The notes under the pieces are model-generated. The model saw only the letters and a list, made by a program, of their open reading frames with translations, did not search any database and was not told the DNA's origin. From Gordionus sp. m RMFG-2023 (lineage: Eukaryota; Nematomorpha; Gordioida; Chordodea; Parachordodidae), in NCBI RefSeq assembly GCF_954871325.1, contig NC_088776.1, positions 49,618,569 to 49,682,568 of the forward strand: a DNA stretch of 64,000 bases, in the 5' to 3' direction. This document shows, one piece after another, positions 1 to 13,000 of the stretch (within the stretch, counting starts at the first letter, position 1; every line of letters starts with the position of its first letter). The translations under genes and the position numbers were made by a program.

Positions 1-308
1 ACAAACTACTATTAATATTTTCAATATAAAAATTATATTCTACTTATATTGTATGAGAATTTAAGCTGAGGCTAGTTTTTAAAGCAAATTTTATAAAAAA
101 AATGACATTTAACTTTATTTCAACTTTACATTTAAAAAATCTTTATTATATATAATATACCTAACTTAAATATAATATACCTAACTTAAAATAATAAAAA
201 ATAGCTTGTAATATCCATAAGCACGAATTAGTAAATATTAGTTAAAAATAGAAATATAATTATTATTAAATTATAAATAATTTAATAGAATAGCTAAAAC
301 AAAAGACC
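1..308. other. AT-rich spacer, nothing recognised
   Basis: Low-complexity A/T sequence with no frame, repeat edge or RNA fold that I can support. A short direct repeat of about 20 bp (TATAATATACCTAACTTAAA) occurs twice near positions 150-190. Confidence 0.6.
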
Positions 309-408
309 TGGCTGAAGGCCAGGTAAGAGGGGTTAGGGGGCGAAACCCCACCCTCCCAAAAAAAAAATCCCCCCCCCTTACCATAAGAAAATCCTGGATA
401 CGCCACTG
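309..408. mobile_element. Right end of a short hAT-type non-autonomous element
   Basis: A GC-richer block (GGCTGAAGGCC, then GGGGGCGAAACCCCACC) is followed by the terminal sequence TACGCCACTG at 399-408. The same arrangement, with nearly the same words, closes the complete 469-bp element at 56785-57253, which has 8-bp target-site copies. I did not find the matching left end, so it may lie outside the window or have been lost. Confidence 0.55.
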
Positions 409-487
409 GCTTTGTTAGTAAATATATTTTGGAAATGGTAACACGACTGGTCTTGTTAAAAATATAATATGTAAACTTAGATCCATC

Positions 488-1010
488 AGTCTACCCCTCG
501 AATTCTTGGACAAAGCTATGATGGTACTTTAAACATGGGTGAAAGGATCATAGAAGTACAGGCTTTGATTAGAGCTGAGATCTCAAAGGCAGCTTTTATT
601 TGACGCTATTGTCATCGATTAAATCTAATCACTGTTCAATATGTCGATCGATAAAAGAGCTAAGAAATGCTTAGGGATCTTAGAAGAGATTCACGTATAT
701 TTTAATGGCGTTAAAAAATATGCAGTACTCAAAGCATGTCAGAAAGATGTACTGACAAAATCGCAACGTTTTTATGCATCTAGAATTCCACTCTGCAATA
801 TTTTCTTATTTATTTAGATTTAAAATATTTATTTTTCATTTATAGAAGCTGGCTATCATCATATAAAACTATTGTAAGATATTCTCTACTTTATAAAACC
901 TTGATAGCAATCTTGACAAATTTAGGATTCTGAAGATTCTACCAAGACTAGTACTATGTTTTTAGAATAGAAAATTTTGATTTTACTTTATCACATTGTG
1001 TTATGGATAA
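488..1010 (+). pseudogene. hAT transposase remnant (ZMYM1/TTF-type)
   Basis: Plus-strand reading gives GQSYDGTLNMGERIIEVQAL, then CHRLNL after an in-frame TGA. This is the GQSYDG..NM...VQALI...HRLNL block of hAT-derived ZMYM1/TTF-type transposases. A second patch near 840-930 reads SYKTIVRYSLLYKTLIAIL, the downstream helical part of the same family. Several stops interrupt it and no inverted repeats frame it. It is a decayed DNA transposon. The family call rests on remembered motifs. Confidence 0.6.
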
Positions 1011-2123
1011 AATATGATAACAGCTTGGGTTGTACAAAATTGCAAACCATTTCGAATGATATAGCGTTTGCAATAATTCAAATTTAATTGGCAAAAGATT
1101 TCTTGATTAATTTGAGGATTATAATTTAAATTATTGTCTTGCAATTTTTTTTAATCCTTATAGATAATAACTGTGAATTTGTGAATATTTTTTCAAAGGT
1201 ACAAATTTTCTGAAAGGGAGAAATCTACCTTTTGATTTTGAAATTTCCAGATTTCAAACATTACAATCCAAAAAAGAGAGTTATATATATACTTTCATTA
1301 TTAAATATAATATTTTATTTTAGCTATAAAACAGTTTATGCGGCACTTGATTTGATCATTGTGCAGTTTAATATAATTTCATTGATGAATGTTTAAAAAT
1401 ATTAAATCATTCATCATTTTTTACACCAAAGGGAATGGCGGAAAGGCATTTGTTAAGTATTATATTGAGGATATCTGTTTCAAGTCAAATATTTGATAAA
1501 AAAGTTTCGAATTTATATTATGACTAAAACAACGGATTTATTTCTTACACATGATCTTGAGTTATACACATGACTTGAGTTAAAGAATCTGAAGATTTGT
1601 GGAAAATTTATTTTTTTTAAATATTTATATTAAAACATTATTTAGCTTCTTCTTCTGATTATGAAACTTCAAACTGGAATTCGTTTATTTTACCTAATCG
1701 TTTACTTTAAAAATTTTCTGCTTTCCTTAATTTACCAATTTTATATAAATATTTATTAACCGTTACTATTACCTCGTGTACCGCCGAAAGGATGTCAATA
1801 AATAATTAACCGTTTTTCGGCGGGGGTTGGGATATACTTTTGGTATTCTGCTTTCATCGCTCAGAAAGTGTATGGCCCACTACTGGCGATATTAGGATTG
1901 CCTGCAAGATGGGTAATTTTTCTTCCTCTCTCCCTCAGGAAAGAAATACATCATAAAATTATTATACTTTTTAACTATTTTATAAGATAAATATAATGAC
2001 TCTATTATTTATCGAATAAAAGAGGTAAAAGTCGCTTCCCACAACGCAAAAAATAGGTTGAATTCTCTACTGAATAAAATATGTAGGTGGTTTTATATAT
2101 TCCTCTAATATTTTATTTTCAGA
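1011..2123. other. Unassigned AT-rich spacer
   Basis: No open frame of note. Position 1430-1480 may continue the hAT remnant upstream. Positions 1770-1830 carry a short inverted pair, CCGCCGAAAGG versus TTTTTCGGCGGGG, which could be the edge of an unrecognised small element. Confidence 0.4.
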
Positions 2124-2332
2124 TATAAACGGCTCGATTTGAGCGCATTTTTTAAAATGCCTGACTAAATAATTTTGCCAGAAAAATATTACCCAAGCCT
2201 CCAGATTTGGCTAATAAATTTGTTTTAAACCGTTGTGTCATCTATGAGCTAAAAGCTTCTATAATATATATCTGGAAAAATATTTAGTATCGCAGTAAAT
2301 AAAAATCGGCTTTAATCTAACCGTTTAACAAT
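2124..2332. repeat. Short inverted-repeat element family A, copy 1
   Basis: It starts AAACGGCTCGATTTGAGC and ends CTAACCGTTTAACAA. It shares the order of blocks with copies at 13463-13642, 29410-29618 and 31984-32138: a GGCTCGATTT start, then CAAGCCTC, AATAAATTT and AACC, then a TTTAACAA end. Ends are imperfect inverted repeats of TTGTTAAACGGCTCGATTT. It has no coding capacity, consistent with a MITE-like family. Confidence 0.55.
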
Positions 2333-2850
2333 ACAAGCTTCAGAAATAAAAAATATGAAAATAATTTTAGTTATTTTTATTTAAAGTTGATCAATGAATG
2401 TGATTTGATTCTAAATAGATAACTTAATTTATTAATATAAATGAGATCAATTATTTTATTACAAATAAGATATTTATATTATAACTATTATATTACATTA
2501 ATTATTAGAATTATACATTGAATAAATCAAAGTTTGAAAAAAACATAAAGAAAGGTTTTTGATCAACTGCTTAAAATTAAAAATATTTTAGTGAAATATT
2601 TTATAAGTAGATATTTTGTAATATCATACATACAAAATCTCTAAAGATAAAATCTGAGCAAAAATCTATGATATTTTAAAACCTTAATAAAAGTTATAAA
2701 GGGATATTTTATTTTATAAATATGAGATATATAATGTAGTTTAAGTAAGTATCTAATTAAATTACAAATTTTTTTCTATTGATATAAATAGATTATAAAT
2801 TTTATGGTTGCTTATTTGAAGAAATAAACACTTACTTTACTCTTGATAAT
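2333..2850. other. AT-rich spacer, nothing recognised
   Basis: Almost pure A/T with no frame, repeat edge or promoter-like element that I can support. Confidence 0.5.
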
Positions 2851-5200
2851 AAAAATTATTAAATTGTATCCAAGTAATTATTATGATAGTTAATAATAAT
2901 ATTTTTTTTACAATTTCGATTTTTTTAAAAATATATAATAGTAATCAAAATAATATCAATAATACAAAAATTAACATATTATACCTTTTACCATTCAAAA
3001 TTTTTAAATTTTCCCGAATTCCCTCCGTTTGGCATTTTATTTCATAATATCTTTTTCCTTATTATCAAAAATTTCTTGATTATTATTTACCATATTTTCA
3101 ATTTTAATTTTTCTAAAACCTTATTTTTCACCAATTTATTTTCCATGTTCTTAACATTTACCTCCTTTACGGATGTGTTTGGTATTTTAATGTTTTTATT
3201 ATCTTTATTTTTCCCTTGAAACATATTCCAAAAATAATTTTCCGGTCTAAATTTTAATATCCAATTCCATTCCAGAACTGTATCAATTTTTCCTTCTAAT
3301 ATCCAAAGATCCAAACACATTATTTCTTTATTTATTAATATAGGTAAATATTTCCCCAATACCATAATTTCAGATCCAATCGATTGTTTTATCTTCATTT
3401 TATCTTTTTGGCCATATTTATAAAATTCATCAAACCCCATGACAGATATTGTTTCCCCTGTATCCAATAACATTGAAATGTCTTTATGTCCTACATTTAT
3501 TTTGCCCTTGGACATTGATCATAATTTTTATTACCTTCCATCATTAAAATCGGTAAATTAATTATTGTTCCCTTGGGTTAAATTTCCCAAAATATTTTTA
3601 TAAATCCCATAATTTCTAAATCATTTCCTTCATTTTTTATTTCCATTTTATTATTATCATTTATCGTATTTTTATATATAATTTCATTCAGATTTTTTAA
3701 TGTAACCCCTCCAAATGTTTCTATTCGCTATCATACAGTCACCCTACTATACAATCTTTTGCATAATGTCTAATATTACGGCACTTAACAAGTTATATCT
3801 TCCACATTGTTTCTTTTATATGTTTTTTACGCTCATTTTTTATATATTTTACAGCTGGATACTTTGGAATTTCCGTGTTCATTTTTATAACATTTATCTT
3901 GATTATGACCAAAATTTTCATACGAAAGTGCCATTTTTTGTTTTTCATCTAACAACTTCTATGCCGGAACTTAACAATCTTTTGCATTAGGCCCCTTATT
4001 CACATCTTTTAAATACTTTTGGTAACACTCTTTGATTTATTCTTTCATTACCTGCTTATATGACCATACTTTTCACAATTATAACATGATTCATTCTGCC
4101 CTGTCCTATTCTGCTGATTTCTTATATATTCAACTCTATATCCATTTCACCCTCTATTGTTTTCATATTTTGTTCTTTTGCCTTTTTTTCATTTTTATCC
4201 TCCAATTCTTTTATATTTATTTCTGTCATTTCTACTTTCTCTATTTCTTTTTCCCTTTTTTCTAACTCAATTTTTCCATTTTTTTTAATTTCCATTCTTC
4301 TCTCATTTCCTTTTTTAATTTTTCAATCAATCTCCTTTTTTTCATTTTCCATTTATTTTATTTCGCTTTCTATTTTCATTTTCCATATCAATTTTCTTTT
4401 TCAGAATCTCTAATGATATCTGGTTTATTAATATTATATAAATCTTCTTTTTTTCAGAATCACTAAAGATATCTGTTTTTAATATTCCGTTTTTTTCCAA
4501 CATTTTTCAGAATACACATGTTTTTAATAAATTTTCATATTTTTCCATTTTTCTCCATTTCCATTTGTTTAAATATTCTTATTTTATTTATATCTTTGTT
4601 TCCATTCCTTTTCTTACCAACAAACTATAACCCTTAATATTAAGATTATCGCTATTTCAAAGTAAATCCCTAATTGAGAAACATTTTTAATTTGAAAATA
4701 ATTGTATGTTTTAATATTTTTTCTATTCAGCATTTTAAAATTTTATTTTTATTTAACAATTATTTTAAATCCCAAACTTATAATAAACTAATCATTTTAT
4801 TAAAAATATTTTTACAATTTTAAATGATAGAGTACAATTATTACCAAAATCTCTATTACACAATACATTAAATATCATTTGAACAAAATTTTTACTTTTA
4901 TTTCAAATTTCTTTTTTTAATTCTAATGGTCCAAGATCGTATATTTTTATATTTATATTGTGTCAAATTTTTCGCCAAGTGTCTCTTCTGTGGTTAAAAC
5001 GGCACCACTTTTATGATAGTAATAATTGTACCCAAAAAGTAATTATTATGATAGTTCCGAAAAATAATACTACGATTTTCATTTCATTAACAAAAAAATT
5101 AATAATAATTTTTTTTTTACAATTTTGACTTTTTTTTATATATAATAATAATCAAAATAATATCATTTATAATACAATAACATATACCTAGAACAATACC
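2850..5200 (-). mobile_element. Fossil LTR retrotransposon, Ty3/Gypsy-like (gag and protease parts)
   Basis: The two edges carry related direct repeats (about 2850-2975 and 5013-5195) sharing TAATTATTATGATAGTT and a following A/T block, taken to be short, diverged LTRs. On the minus strand, a Gag-like lysine-rich stretch and zinc-knuckle-like CX2CX4HX4C words (CYNCEKYGH near 4080) are followed by a frame at 3087-3515 with the aspartic-protease word LLDTGETISVMG. A TGG-initial primer-site-like stretch lies beside the right repeat. It is old and broken in several places; no polymerase part was seen. Confidence 0.6.
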
Positions 5201-5229
5201 TATTACAAATTATTCACATATAATATAAA

Positions 5230-5620
5230 ATGGCTGGCACTATGCCCAAAATAGGTCAACATAATAAACAAAATATATTTGATGATGAGGAGGAAATTAA
5301 ATGGTGAATATATCATTTAATGAAGTAAAACTTTTTATGGTTTACCTCTTAAAAAGGTTTAAAAAAATAGGAGATTTTTATCTCATCCCCGTTCAAGAAG
5401 TAGTTTATATTAAAACAGCAGAATAAAAAATCAAAAAAACATATTGTTAATATTATTATAGATATTTGTTTTATATGTAATCAGAGCTATAATTTTAATA
5501 ATTTTGAAGATTGGTTTCAATGCAAAGTATGTAAAGGTTGAGCGCATAGGTCCTGTGCCAATAAAAATTGCAATTTTATTTGTTATACTTGTAAATAGAA
5601 TATTATATAAATAAGGCAAT
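5230..5620 (+). pseudogene. PHD/zinc-finger remnant, probably from a DNA transposon
   Basis: A first patch (5230-5304) reads MAGTMPKIGQHNKQNIFDDE. A second (5440-5592) reads ICFICNQSYNFNNFEDWFQC, then KVCKG, an in-frame TGA, AHRSCANKNCNFICYTCK and a stop. The spacing C-x2-C...WFQC-x2-C...H-x2-C...C-x2-C is that of a PHD-type finger, with TGA where Trp is usual. Pogo/Tigger-type transposases often end in such a finger (family knowledge). No DDE core was found here. Origin is an inference. Confidence 0.4.
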
Positions 5621-5934
5621 GAAAATCTGAAGAAATTTTTTTCCGTGTCTCATAAGAAGCCTAATACTAGACTCATAGATGATCCGACTAACTACGTGTT
5701 TGGGGTTACTAACTCGGTTCAAAAAATCACTATTACTAAAACATTTTTTGGAGAAAAAATCATTAAATATTTAAAAATATAACAGTAAATATTTATAGGT
5801 ATGTTTAAGGTATCTGGTATTTTGCAAGATCTTTTAATAATATTATTTTCGGAGCTATGATTTTGAGAAAAATTGCACCGACCAGACCGGCTATATACAT
5901 TATTACCTTGCAATATTTTAGATGATATATGGAA

Positions 5935-7815
5935 TCTTTATATTGAAAAAATTAAATATTTAAGTATCTAACGGTTTTACTCCATGGACATTGCATACCT
6001 TTAAACAAATTATTTTAGAGTTTAACAAATTTATTAAATGTCAAAATTGCGTATGTAAAAAAAATATAAGTTGCACTACATTTGAAGATATATTGACTCC
6101 TGATATTGAAAAAATTAAATATTTAAGTATCTGAAGGTTTTACTCCACAGAAGCATTGTGTACTTTAAAACACATTTAAATGCCAAAATTGTGTAAAAAA
6201 AGATATGAAAACTCTTGTAAAATTTATGAAAGAAAACAAATGATGGCATATAAAATATTTAAGTATCAATATAATTATATTCTTTTTTCTCTTATTTTTA
6301 TTTTAAAATAATTTTAAAATTCCACAAATCAAAAAGTGTTCATTACAATTCTTTTTAAAATGTAATAATAAAATCAATCAGCTCTTTCAAAATTCATAAC
6401 TCTATTAAATGATATTATGAGTAAATAAAAATGTAAAAAATAAAACCCGCCCACCTTTAACCGGACTTCCTTATATTTAAAAAATTCTATAACATAATAT
6501 AAATGCATTGTGGTATACAATAATTTTTAAAAATTTGATTTTCATATTGCGCTACGGTTTGTCAGCCACTATAATTCCATAAATATTCGGGCTATTGTTT
6601 TCCCAGCTGCTTGGTTGAACATCATCGTTAAACATATAAGTAGTCATATATACAATATTATGAGGCATTTGCTTGTTTCTCAGCCGTTTTGTTGAACATC
6701 ATTATCCAAATATATACAAAATATATAAGCAGTGACCCATACGTGATTAATCAAGTTTAGCATAGATCTTTTAGGTCTTAGGATAGGAATTTCGTATTAT
6801 CATAAATGACTTTATAATTTTACGGATAACTTTACCTAGTTAATAAGTATTAAGAAATTCGGCTTTTTGTTCATAGGAGGACGCCGTTTTATTCTTCTCA
6901 CTAAGTAATGCGAGTTTTTTGTCAGTAGGACAGGCTGATTCGTCCTATTTACAAATACGGTCGAATATAATACAACGAATTATAATATTTCAGAAAATGA
7001 ATTTTTAGACTAATTAATTCCTATATGATTTTAATTTATTTCAAATTATATTTTTGGATAATATAGCAGTGCAGAAAAACTTTTTCGAATAATTAGATGT
7101 ATAACCTGTTCTTCGATTACTTCAATAATCATACCCAAAATAATATATTGGCACTTGAAAGTTTAACTATTTTCCTCAGAATAAAGGAAATATCGAATAA
7201 TTTTATTATGAAATTTATTTTGCTCCGAAAAATATTTTTGACATTATAGTTATTACAAATTTTGGAGTATATTTATTGCTTTATTTTACCATACCACTTT
7301 TTTATATTCAGGATTTGGGATAAAAATTTATACATTTGTATATCAAAACCATTTTCCTTCTAATAATTTTGATGCGAATATAGGAAAAATAACCCAAGAA
7401 TATCCTTTATAGTATAGGCCTCTTCCCCATCATTTTGATGTACAGGGCATCGAATCGTTAACCTGAGTATTCTTTTACTGGGAGCACACAACATTGTCAA
7501 AATTGTTTAAAGAAAGATTATAAAATTTTTGTAGAATTCATGGAAGAAACCATCGATGGAATATAAAATATTTAAAACTATCAAATCTTTTTATTTTCAC
7601 AATTTAAGAGTGTCACCTCTGATGACATACCCTATAATTAATTTTCAATGATATTCTTTTAAAATAAAGCAAAAATAAAATAATCCACAAATCAAAAAAC
7701 GATCATTACAATTCTTTTTAAATGTAGTAATAAAATCGTTCAGCTCTTTTGAAATGAATACATTTGTTAAAAGAATTTATGATTAAATAAAAATATAATG
7801 TAAAAAACACATCCT
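5935..7815. repeat. Partial duplication: two related blocks about 1.35 kb apart
   Basis: The block at about 6180-6460 and the block at about 7500-7815 share long runs, including CACAAATCAAAAA, TTACAATTCTTTTTAAA and TCAGCTCTTT, in the same order and orientation. Inside the first block, about 5935-6060 and 6105-6200 also repeat each other (ATTGAAAAAATTAAATATTT, then GTTTTACTCCA). No coding frame survives. Read as decayed copies of one unidentified element. Confidence 0.5.
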
Positions 7816-9244
7816 AACTATTGTATATCTTTATACAAAAGCAAAGTATGTATTAACTTAATGTCATACACCATATATATAAATTTTGTTATCGCAGTAT
7901 CATTGAGGAATAAAACCTTTACTTTATAATATGAAATCAATATTAGTTTCATATGCAAAAAAAATTTGGAGGAACAGGAAAGGTTGTTCAACAAGAGTTG
8001 GAGGTTGTTTTAGGCATCTCGAGAATCAGTTAAGAACACCCCTCCCCCCCCCCCATAAATTCTATTTTGGTCTTAGCCCTTAATATTTTTAATAACTTAT
8101 ATAAGGATATTTTCATTTATTTGTGACAGAGTGCACATATGTAAATATCTGTTTTACTATTCTTTATGAATGAAGTGACATTTTATAAATGTTGTTATAG
8201 CTCAAATCACAAAATCATACATTAAAAAATGAGCAAATTTTTTTTTAAATTAAGAGGAAAAAAACAAATGTATAGGGGTTAAATAATATATAATTTTTTT
8301 AAAAAATTATCTTATAAATAAATCCCTCTATATATATGCTCATGTCATTTTTAAATTTAAAAAAATATCCTCTTCTAAGTGATATTCACTTATATTTCTA
8401 ATGGCAAACATTTGAAAAAAAATAAAATATATGGGCATTAGACTACACACTAGTAGTTATATAGTGTATACTATTACATTACAGCACTATGAAAAAATAA
8501 TTGACAATTTATTTGCTAATAGCATTGTTCAGAGGTACTATTTAATCTGAGTAACTTAATATGGTAAACATATCTAATTTGCTTTTTAACTCATAGTTCC
8601 TATAATTGATGTATTGCATTGTCTATTAGATAGCCTCTTTCTTTTTTTTTGTGTTGTGAGCCCTTGATTTGAAAAATTTTATTTAATATGTGATAGATGT
8701 TGCTTGTTTAGGACAATAAATATAATATTTTAATATTTAGTCATATATAAAGAATTTAAATATTTATAAAGAGTGGTCTGGACTTTATACCAAATGATTA
8801 GTCCAACTAAAGGCAAGAGAAAAAGACTGTTATAGAGTAGGACATTTGCATTCACTGCTAATAACTAACCTCCTTTGAGAGGATGCAATATTGAATGAAA
8901 TGAATTAAAATTCAACCAGAAATTATTAATAATGAAAATATAATAACTCTAAATTAAAATATTAGGCCCAACCCTGAATTAAAAATTATAAAATTTTTAA
9001 ACCAATTAAATTTATTTTCACATTAGTATCAGTCCCAGGTATTAATGTTATCGAATCTATAAAAAATGTGGTATCAATTTAAGTCATACATATATTCATC
9101 AGATTCTTATAATAGGTAGGATTACATATTAATACTCTACTCAGTTAACTATTCACAAGTTTATTAAATAATGTTTTATTTGATTATAATAGAATTAAAT
9201 TATGATTATTGTGGATATGCATCATTTATATATATATTCTATAA
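7816..9244. other. Spacer downstream of the roadblock gene
   Basis: AT-rich sequence with a poly-C tract near 8040 and no frame or repeat edge that I can support. It lies beyond the 3' end of the minus-strand light-chain gene and may hold that gene's 3' UTR. Confidence 0.4.
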
Positions 9245-9621
9245 TTATTTCTTATTTTTGTCATAAATTACTGCCATTATATATTCTTTATCTAAATATA
9301 TAATATAATTTAATAATTGACATATAATTACCATTCATTATCAAAAATTCTGTATTATTTGATGAAATTCGATTAAATTTAAAATCAGAAATGCCATCAG
9401 CTTGATTCATTATTTTATTTGTTTCATTTATTATATTGTAGATTTTTTTGCCATATGATAAAGATGCAGGCCTATCAAATGTGCTTTTGATTAAATGACC
9501 TAAAAAATTATTTTTAAATGATATGTAACAAATCAATACCTTGTGTAGTACATATTAATATACCATTAACTTGTTTTAATGTGCGCAATTTCCTCACATT
9601 ATCTTCAAACGCATCTTGCAT
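9245..9621 (-). CDS. DYNLRB: Dynein light chain roadblock-type (DYNLRB homologue), three exons
   Basis: Three minus-strand exons, 9540-9621, 9332-9499 and 9245-9291, join in phase into 98 codons plus stop; the human protein has 96 residues. Exon 1 reads from ATG to KLRTLKQVNGILICTTQ, and the splice restores GHLIKSTFD, matching the family's [20 protein letters not shown]. Exon 2 ends FLIMNG and exon 3 reads KEYIMAVIYD before the stop, matching the C-terminal KDYFLIVIQ strand. Introns are short (40 bp each) with GT-AG edges. Known role: a homodimeric light chain on the dynein intermediate chain, used in cytoplasmic and ciliary motors. The gene looks intact. The start was chosen because it gives the family's length and follows an upstream stop. 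It is head to head with golgin-245. Confidence 0.88.
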
Positions 9622-10001
9622 TATATTGAAATTTGAAAGAAAATTTCTACTGAAAGCATCAAAAATAGTTCATCAGCTGATTTTAAATGATGGATGATAT
9701 TTTCAAATTGAGAAAAATAAAATTTACTTTTAGAATGAAAAATAATCTATTTTCTTATTTATTTTTGAATTAAATTTATGATAAACCAACAAGAATTTAA
9801 TTATTTTAATGTTTATCTTATTTTATTTTTATTTATCCTCAAAATTAACCAAATTTTTTTTTATATTTCTAGATTTTGTCATCTAACTATAATCAACCTC
9901 AATCAATATAATTTGAATGCCTAATATTTAAAAAATAGGATATATCTTTAAAACTAAATGTGACCTCACAAATAATGATTAAAATGATTATATAATTATT
10001 A
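9622..10001. promoter_or_regulatory. Shared intergenic region between DYNLRB and golgin-245
   Basis: Only 380 bp separate the start codons of the two divergent genes, so both 5' UTRs and core promoters must lie here, or upstream exons exist that I missed. The sequence is A/T-rich with no CpG-rich block and no element I would name with confidence. Bidirectional use is an inference from gene placement. Confidence 0.5.
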
Positions 10002-13000
10002 ATGTTTAAAAATTTAAAGAAAAAATTGGAAGAATCTGGTGAATTAATTCCTAATCAACCTCAACTTATCGAACCACTTGATAATATAGTAAAACTTAAT
10101 TATAATTTATATATGTCTGGATATCATGTTTTTAATTTTTCATAAGGCTGATTAGCAATATTTTTTTTTGTAAAAATGCTAAATCTCTATTTAAATAGCT
10201 CTTTCTCAGAAATTGCACAGATCAAGCCATAAATTTTTAAAATCTTGTTTAAAAATAAGGCTACTTTTTTTCTAGAAATTTATATTATATAATTGTTAGT
10301 AACATCATTATTTTGTCTAATATCCTTGTTATATATTAATTACCATACATCAGATATCTGCAAAACCAAGGCCATGTCAGGTTTAAATATTATATGGGCC
10401 CGATAAATAATTTAAAAGGCATGAAAATTCAAATTTTTTGGCCAGGCAATTCATAAATATTTTTTAGGGGGCTGACTGGACAATATATATATAATCAGTC
10501 AGGGTCTTGTAAATCTCATTTTTTATAAATATATTTTTTTGAATATCAAAATAATATTTTGATTAATGGGGTGTGACTAATAAGAATCCTTGTAAACTAA
10601 TAATCTCCTATTAAAGCACACAAATATTCATTCCTGTTTAACTCTTCAATATGATTTAGAAAATGTTTTTATAATTTAAAAAAAACTAGTACATTAGTAA
10701 AAACATTTTTTTTGACTAAAATAAGAATTCTCATCTGGTAAATTATAAAATATTGTAAAATAATTAACAACTTTATCACTGCAAAGTGATTCAGAGTAAA
10801 ATAATTAAAAAAATTTTTTAATAATTACTAATTAGTGATTGAAAAAACATTATTTTTTTTTTGAAAAGCTCATATTTAGAAAATAAATATAGAATCATAT
10901 ATAAAACTCATCAAGAGAGCTGAGAAAATTTTAATATTTAATAAAGTTTAAAATATCGAAAATATAATTTTTTATGATTATTATAATAATCCCTTACTAA
11001 AAATGCTCTAATTTTAAAAAAGTAAGTATTGAATCATATTTAGATTTTTAAGCTTATTCCAAAAATGTTTATATTCTTTTAGAATCATACTAAGAGTCGA
11101 CACCTTTAAATCTGCACTAATTTAAAAATGGGGAATCTCCAACTTAATTAAACCCATCTAGCATATTTATTGGGAATAACTTGATAATCTTTTTTAAATT
11201 TTTTCTAAAATTTAAAATAATTTTATGTGAATTTCTTAAGAACTACTAAATCAAAATCTAACATTTTTAGGTATATTAAATTCTATAAACCCTTTTAAAA
11301 TGCTAAACCTTAACCCTAATAAGAGTAAGCCACATATTCTAGTTAAATAGATTTTAAAATGCTACTTTTATAGACATCTGTATATAAATTACAGCTGGTA
11401 TGAGTTACCATCCTGTTATATTCCCAATAAATGGTTATATAAAGAAACTTATAGAGTAACAAAAATGTAACTCCTTACTGAACAAGATAACTTAATATCA
11501 AATAGTAGAACCATTTGCTAATGGTCCCTGAAATTTTTTCAATGACTATTAAAGAGGGTAATAGGAAAAAAACCCCTTTTTTCATATTAATAGAATTTGT
11601 CACAAGAAGTAATTTTCAATTCCAAACACATCAAATTGAGCCTTGATTTCCTCCAGAAATGGAACGTGAATCAGAGCACTCTATCCAATGAAGAACACAA
11701 AAATAATCAATGCGAAGGTTGGAAGCATCGTTTTTCTAATCTGGTTGGGAATAAACCCATCTGGGTATTGATTAAAAAAATGGAATGTGAGGTGGATACT
11801 GATGAAAATTTGAATGTTGGCATATAGATAATATTCGATATCAAATCATACTTATTATTCTAAATTATTAAATTTGTATATACATAATCATGATTTACCA
11901 ATAAAATAAATATATTTTATTACAAAATTTTGTAAAATTTAATCTACTTAATATCTTAATTAAGGATGGTCATTGTGTTTATTACTATAGCAAATAATTT
12001 TTACGAAAATAAGGAATACATGGGTTATTTTCCTAGCGTATTTTTTCTCAGTACCATTTGAACTTCAGCATTTTATCTTGTTTAAGCATTTTTTTATGGA
12101 GGGTATATGAGTAATTTTTAAATAATGAATTAGGGCCTAAAAGGATTTAGCTTATTAATATTTTATAATATATTTTTCTAAAATACTAATACCTATACAT
12201 TATAAATATGATTATAATCCAAATAAAAATATACTTATATTATTAGGCCTTAAGTAAATTCTATAAATATGAAAAAAAATCCTGGGGGTTTTTTTCTGTG
12301 GGTTTATTTTCCGAGGGGTTTTTTCGGAATTCAAAGTAATATATCGCATATGTTAATTGAAATAAATAAAATCATTTGTTTTCAAATAGTGGCAAAAATT
12401 TGTAATATTTTATTTCATTTATTGTAAATGGCAACATGTTATTAACTTCACATAAATTTTTTCTACATATTTATAGGGTAAACTTATAACTATGTAACCA
12501 TTCATAACATAGGTGGAAAAAAACACGCGAAAGAGTGGGTGGGGTATTATTTTAAATGGGCAATATCTTTAAAAAAAAATTTTCATATCAAGTTACTATA
12601 CGATCCATGCAAAAATATCAAAAGAATTTTTAATAACGTTTTTTGAAAATTATTACAATATGCTCATTTTTTTATATTTTAACATGTCAACTATAGTGTT
12701 ATGATGATTTAATGAAACATGCTGAGATTAAATTAAAACCCATCCATATAAAAATATTTTGTTTGCAAAAATAATTAAAATAACACAAGGAGGAATAAAA
12801 GGATTTTCAATAATGTTTTTAATTATTTTTGCAAACAAAATACTTTTATATGGATGGGTTTTAATTTAATCGTCAATATGTTTCATTAAATCATCACAAC
12901 ACTGTAAAACATTATTATATATAATAAATTCACAAAAAAATAAACAAGTTATTCATGATATGATCTATTACAAATACACAATATAGATATCAAACAGAAT

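Noticed and set aside
3715-4265. Two plus-strand hydrophobic frames (91 and 77 codons)
   Set aside because: They are complements of the A-rich, lysine-rich Gag-like minus-strand region; the Phe/Tyr/Ile richness is the mirror of that composition.
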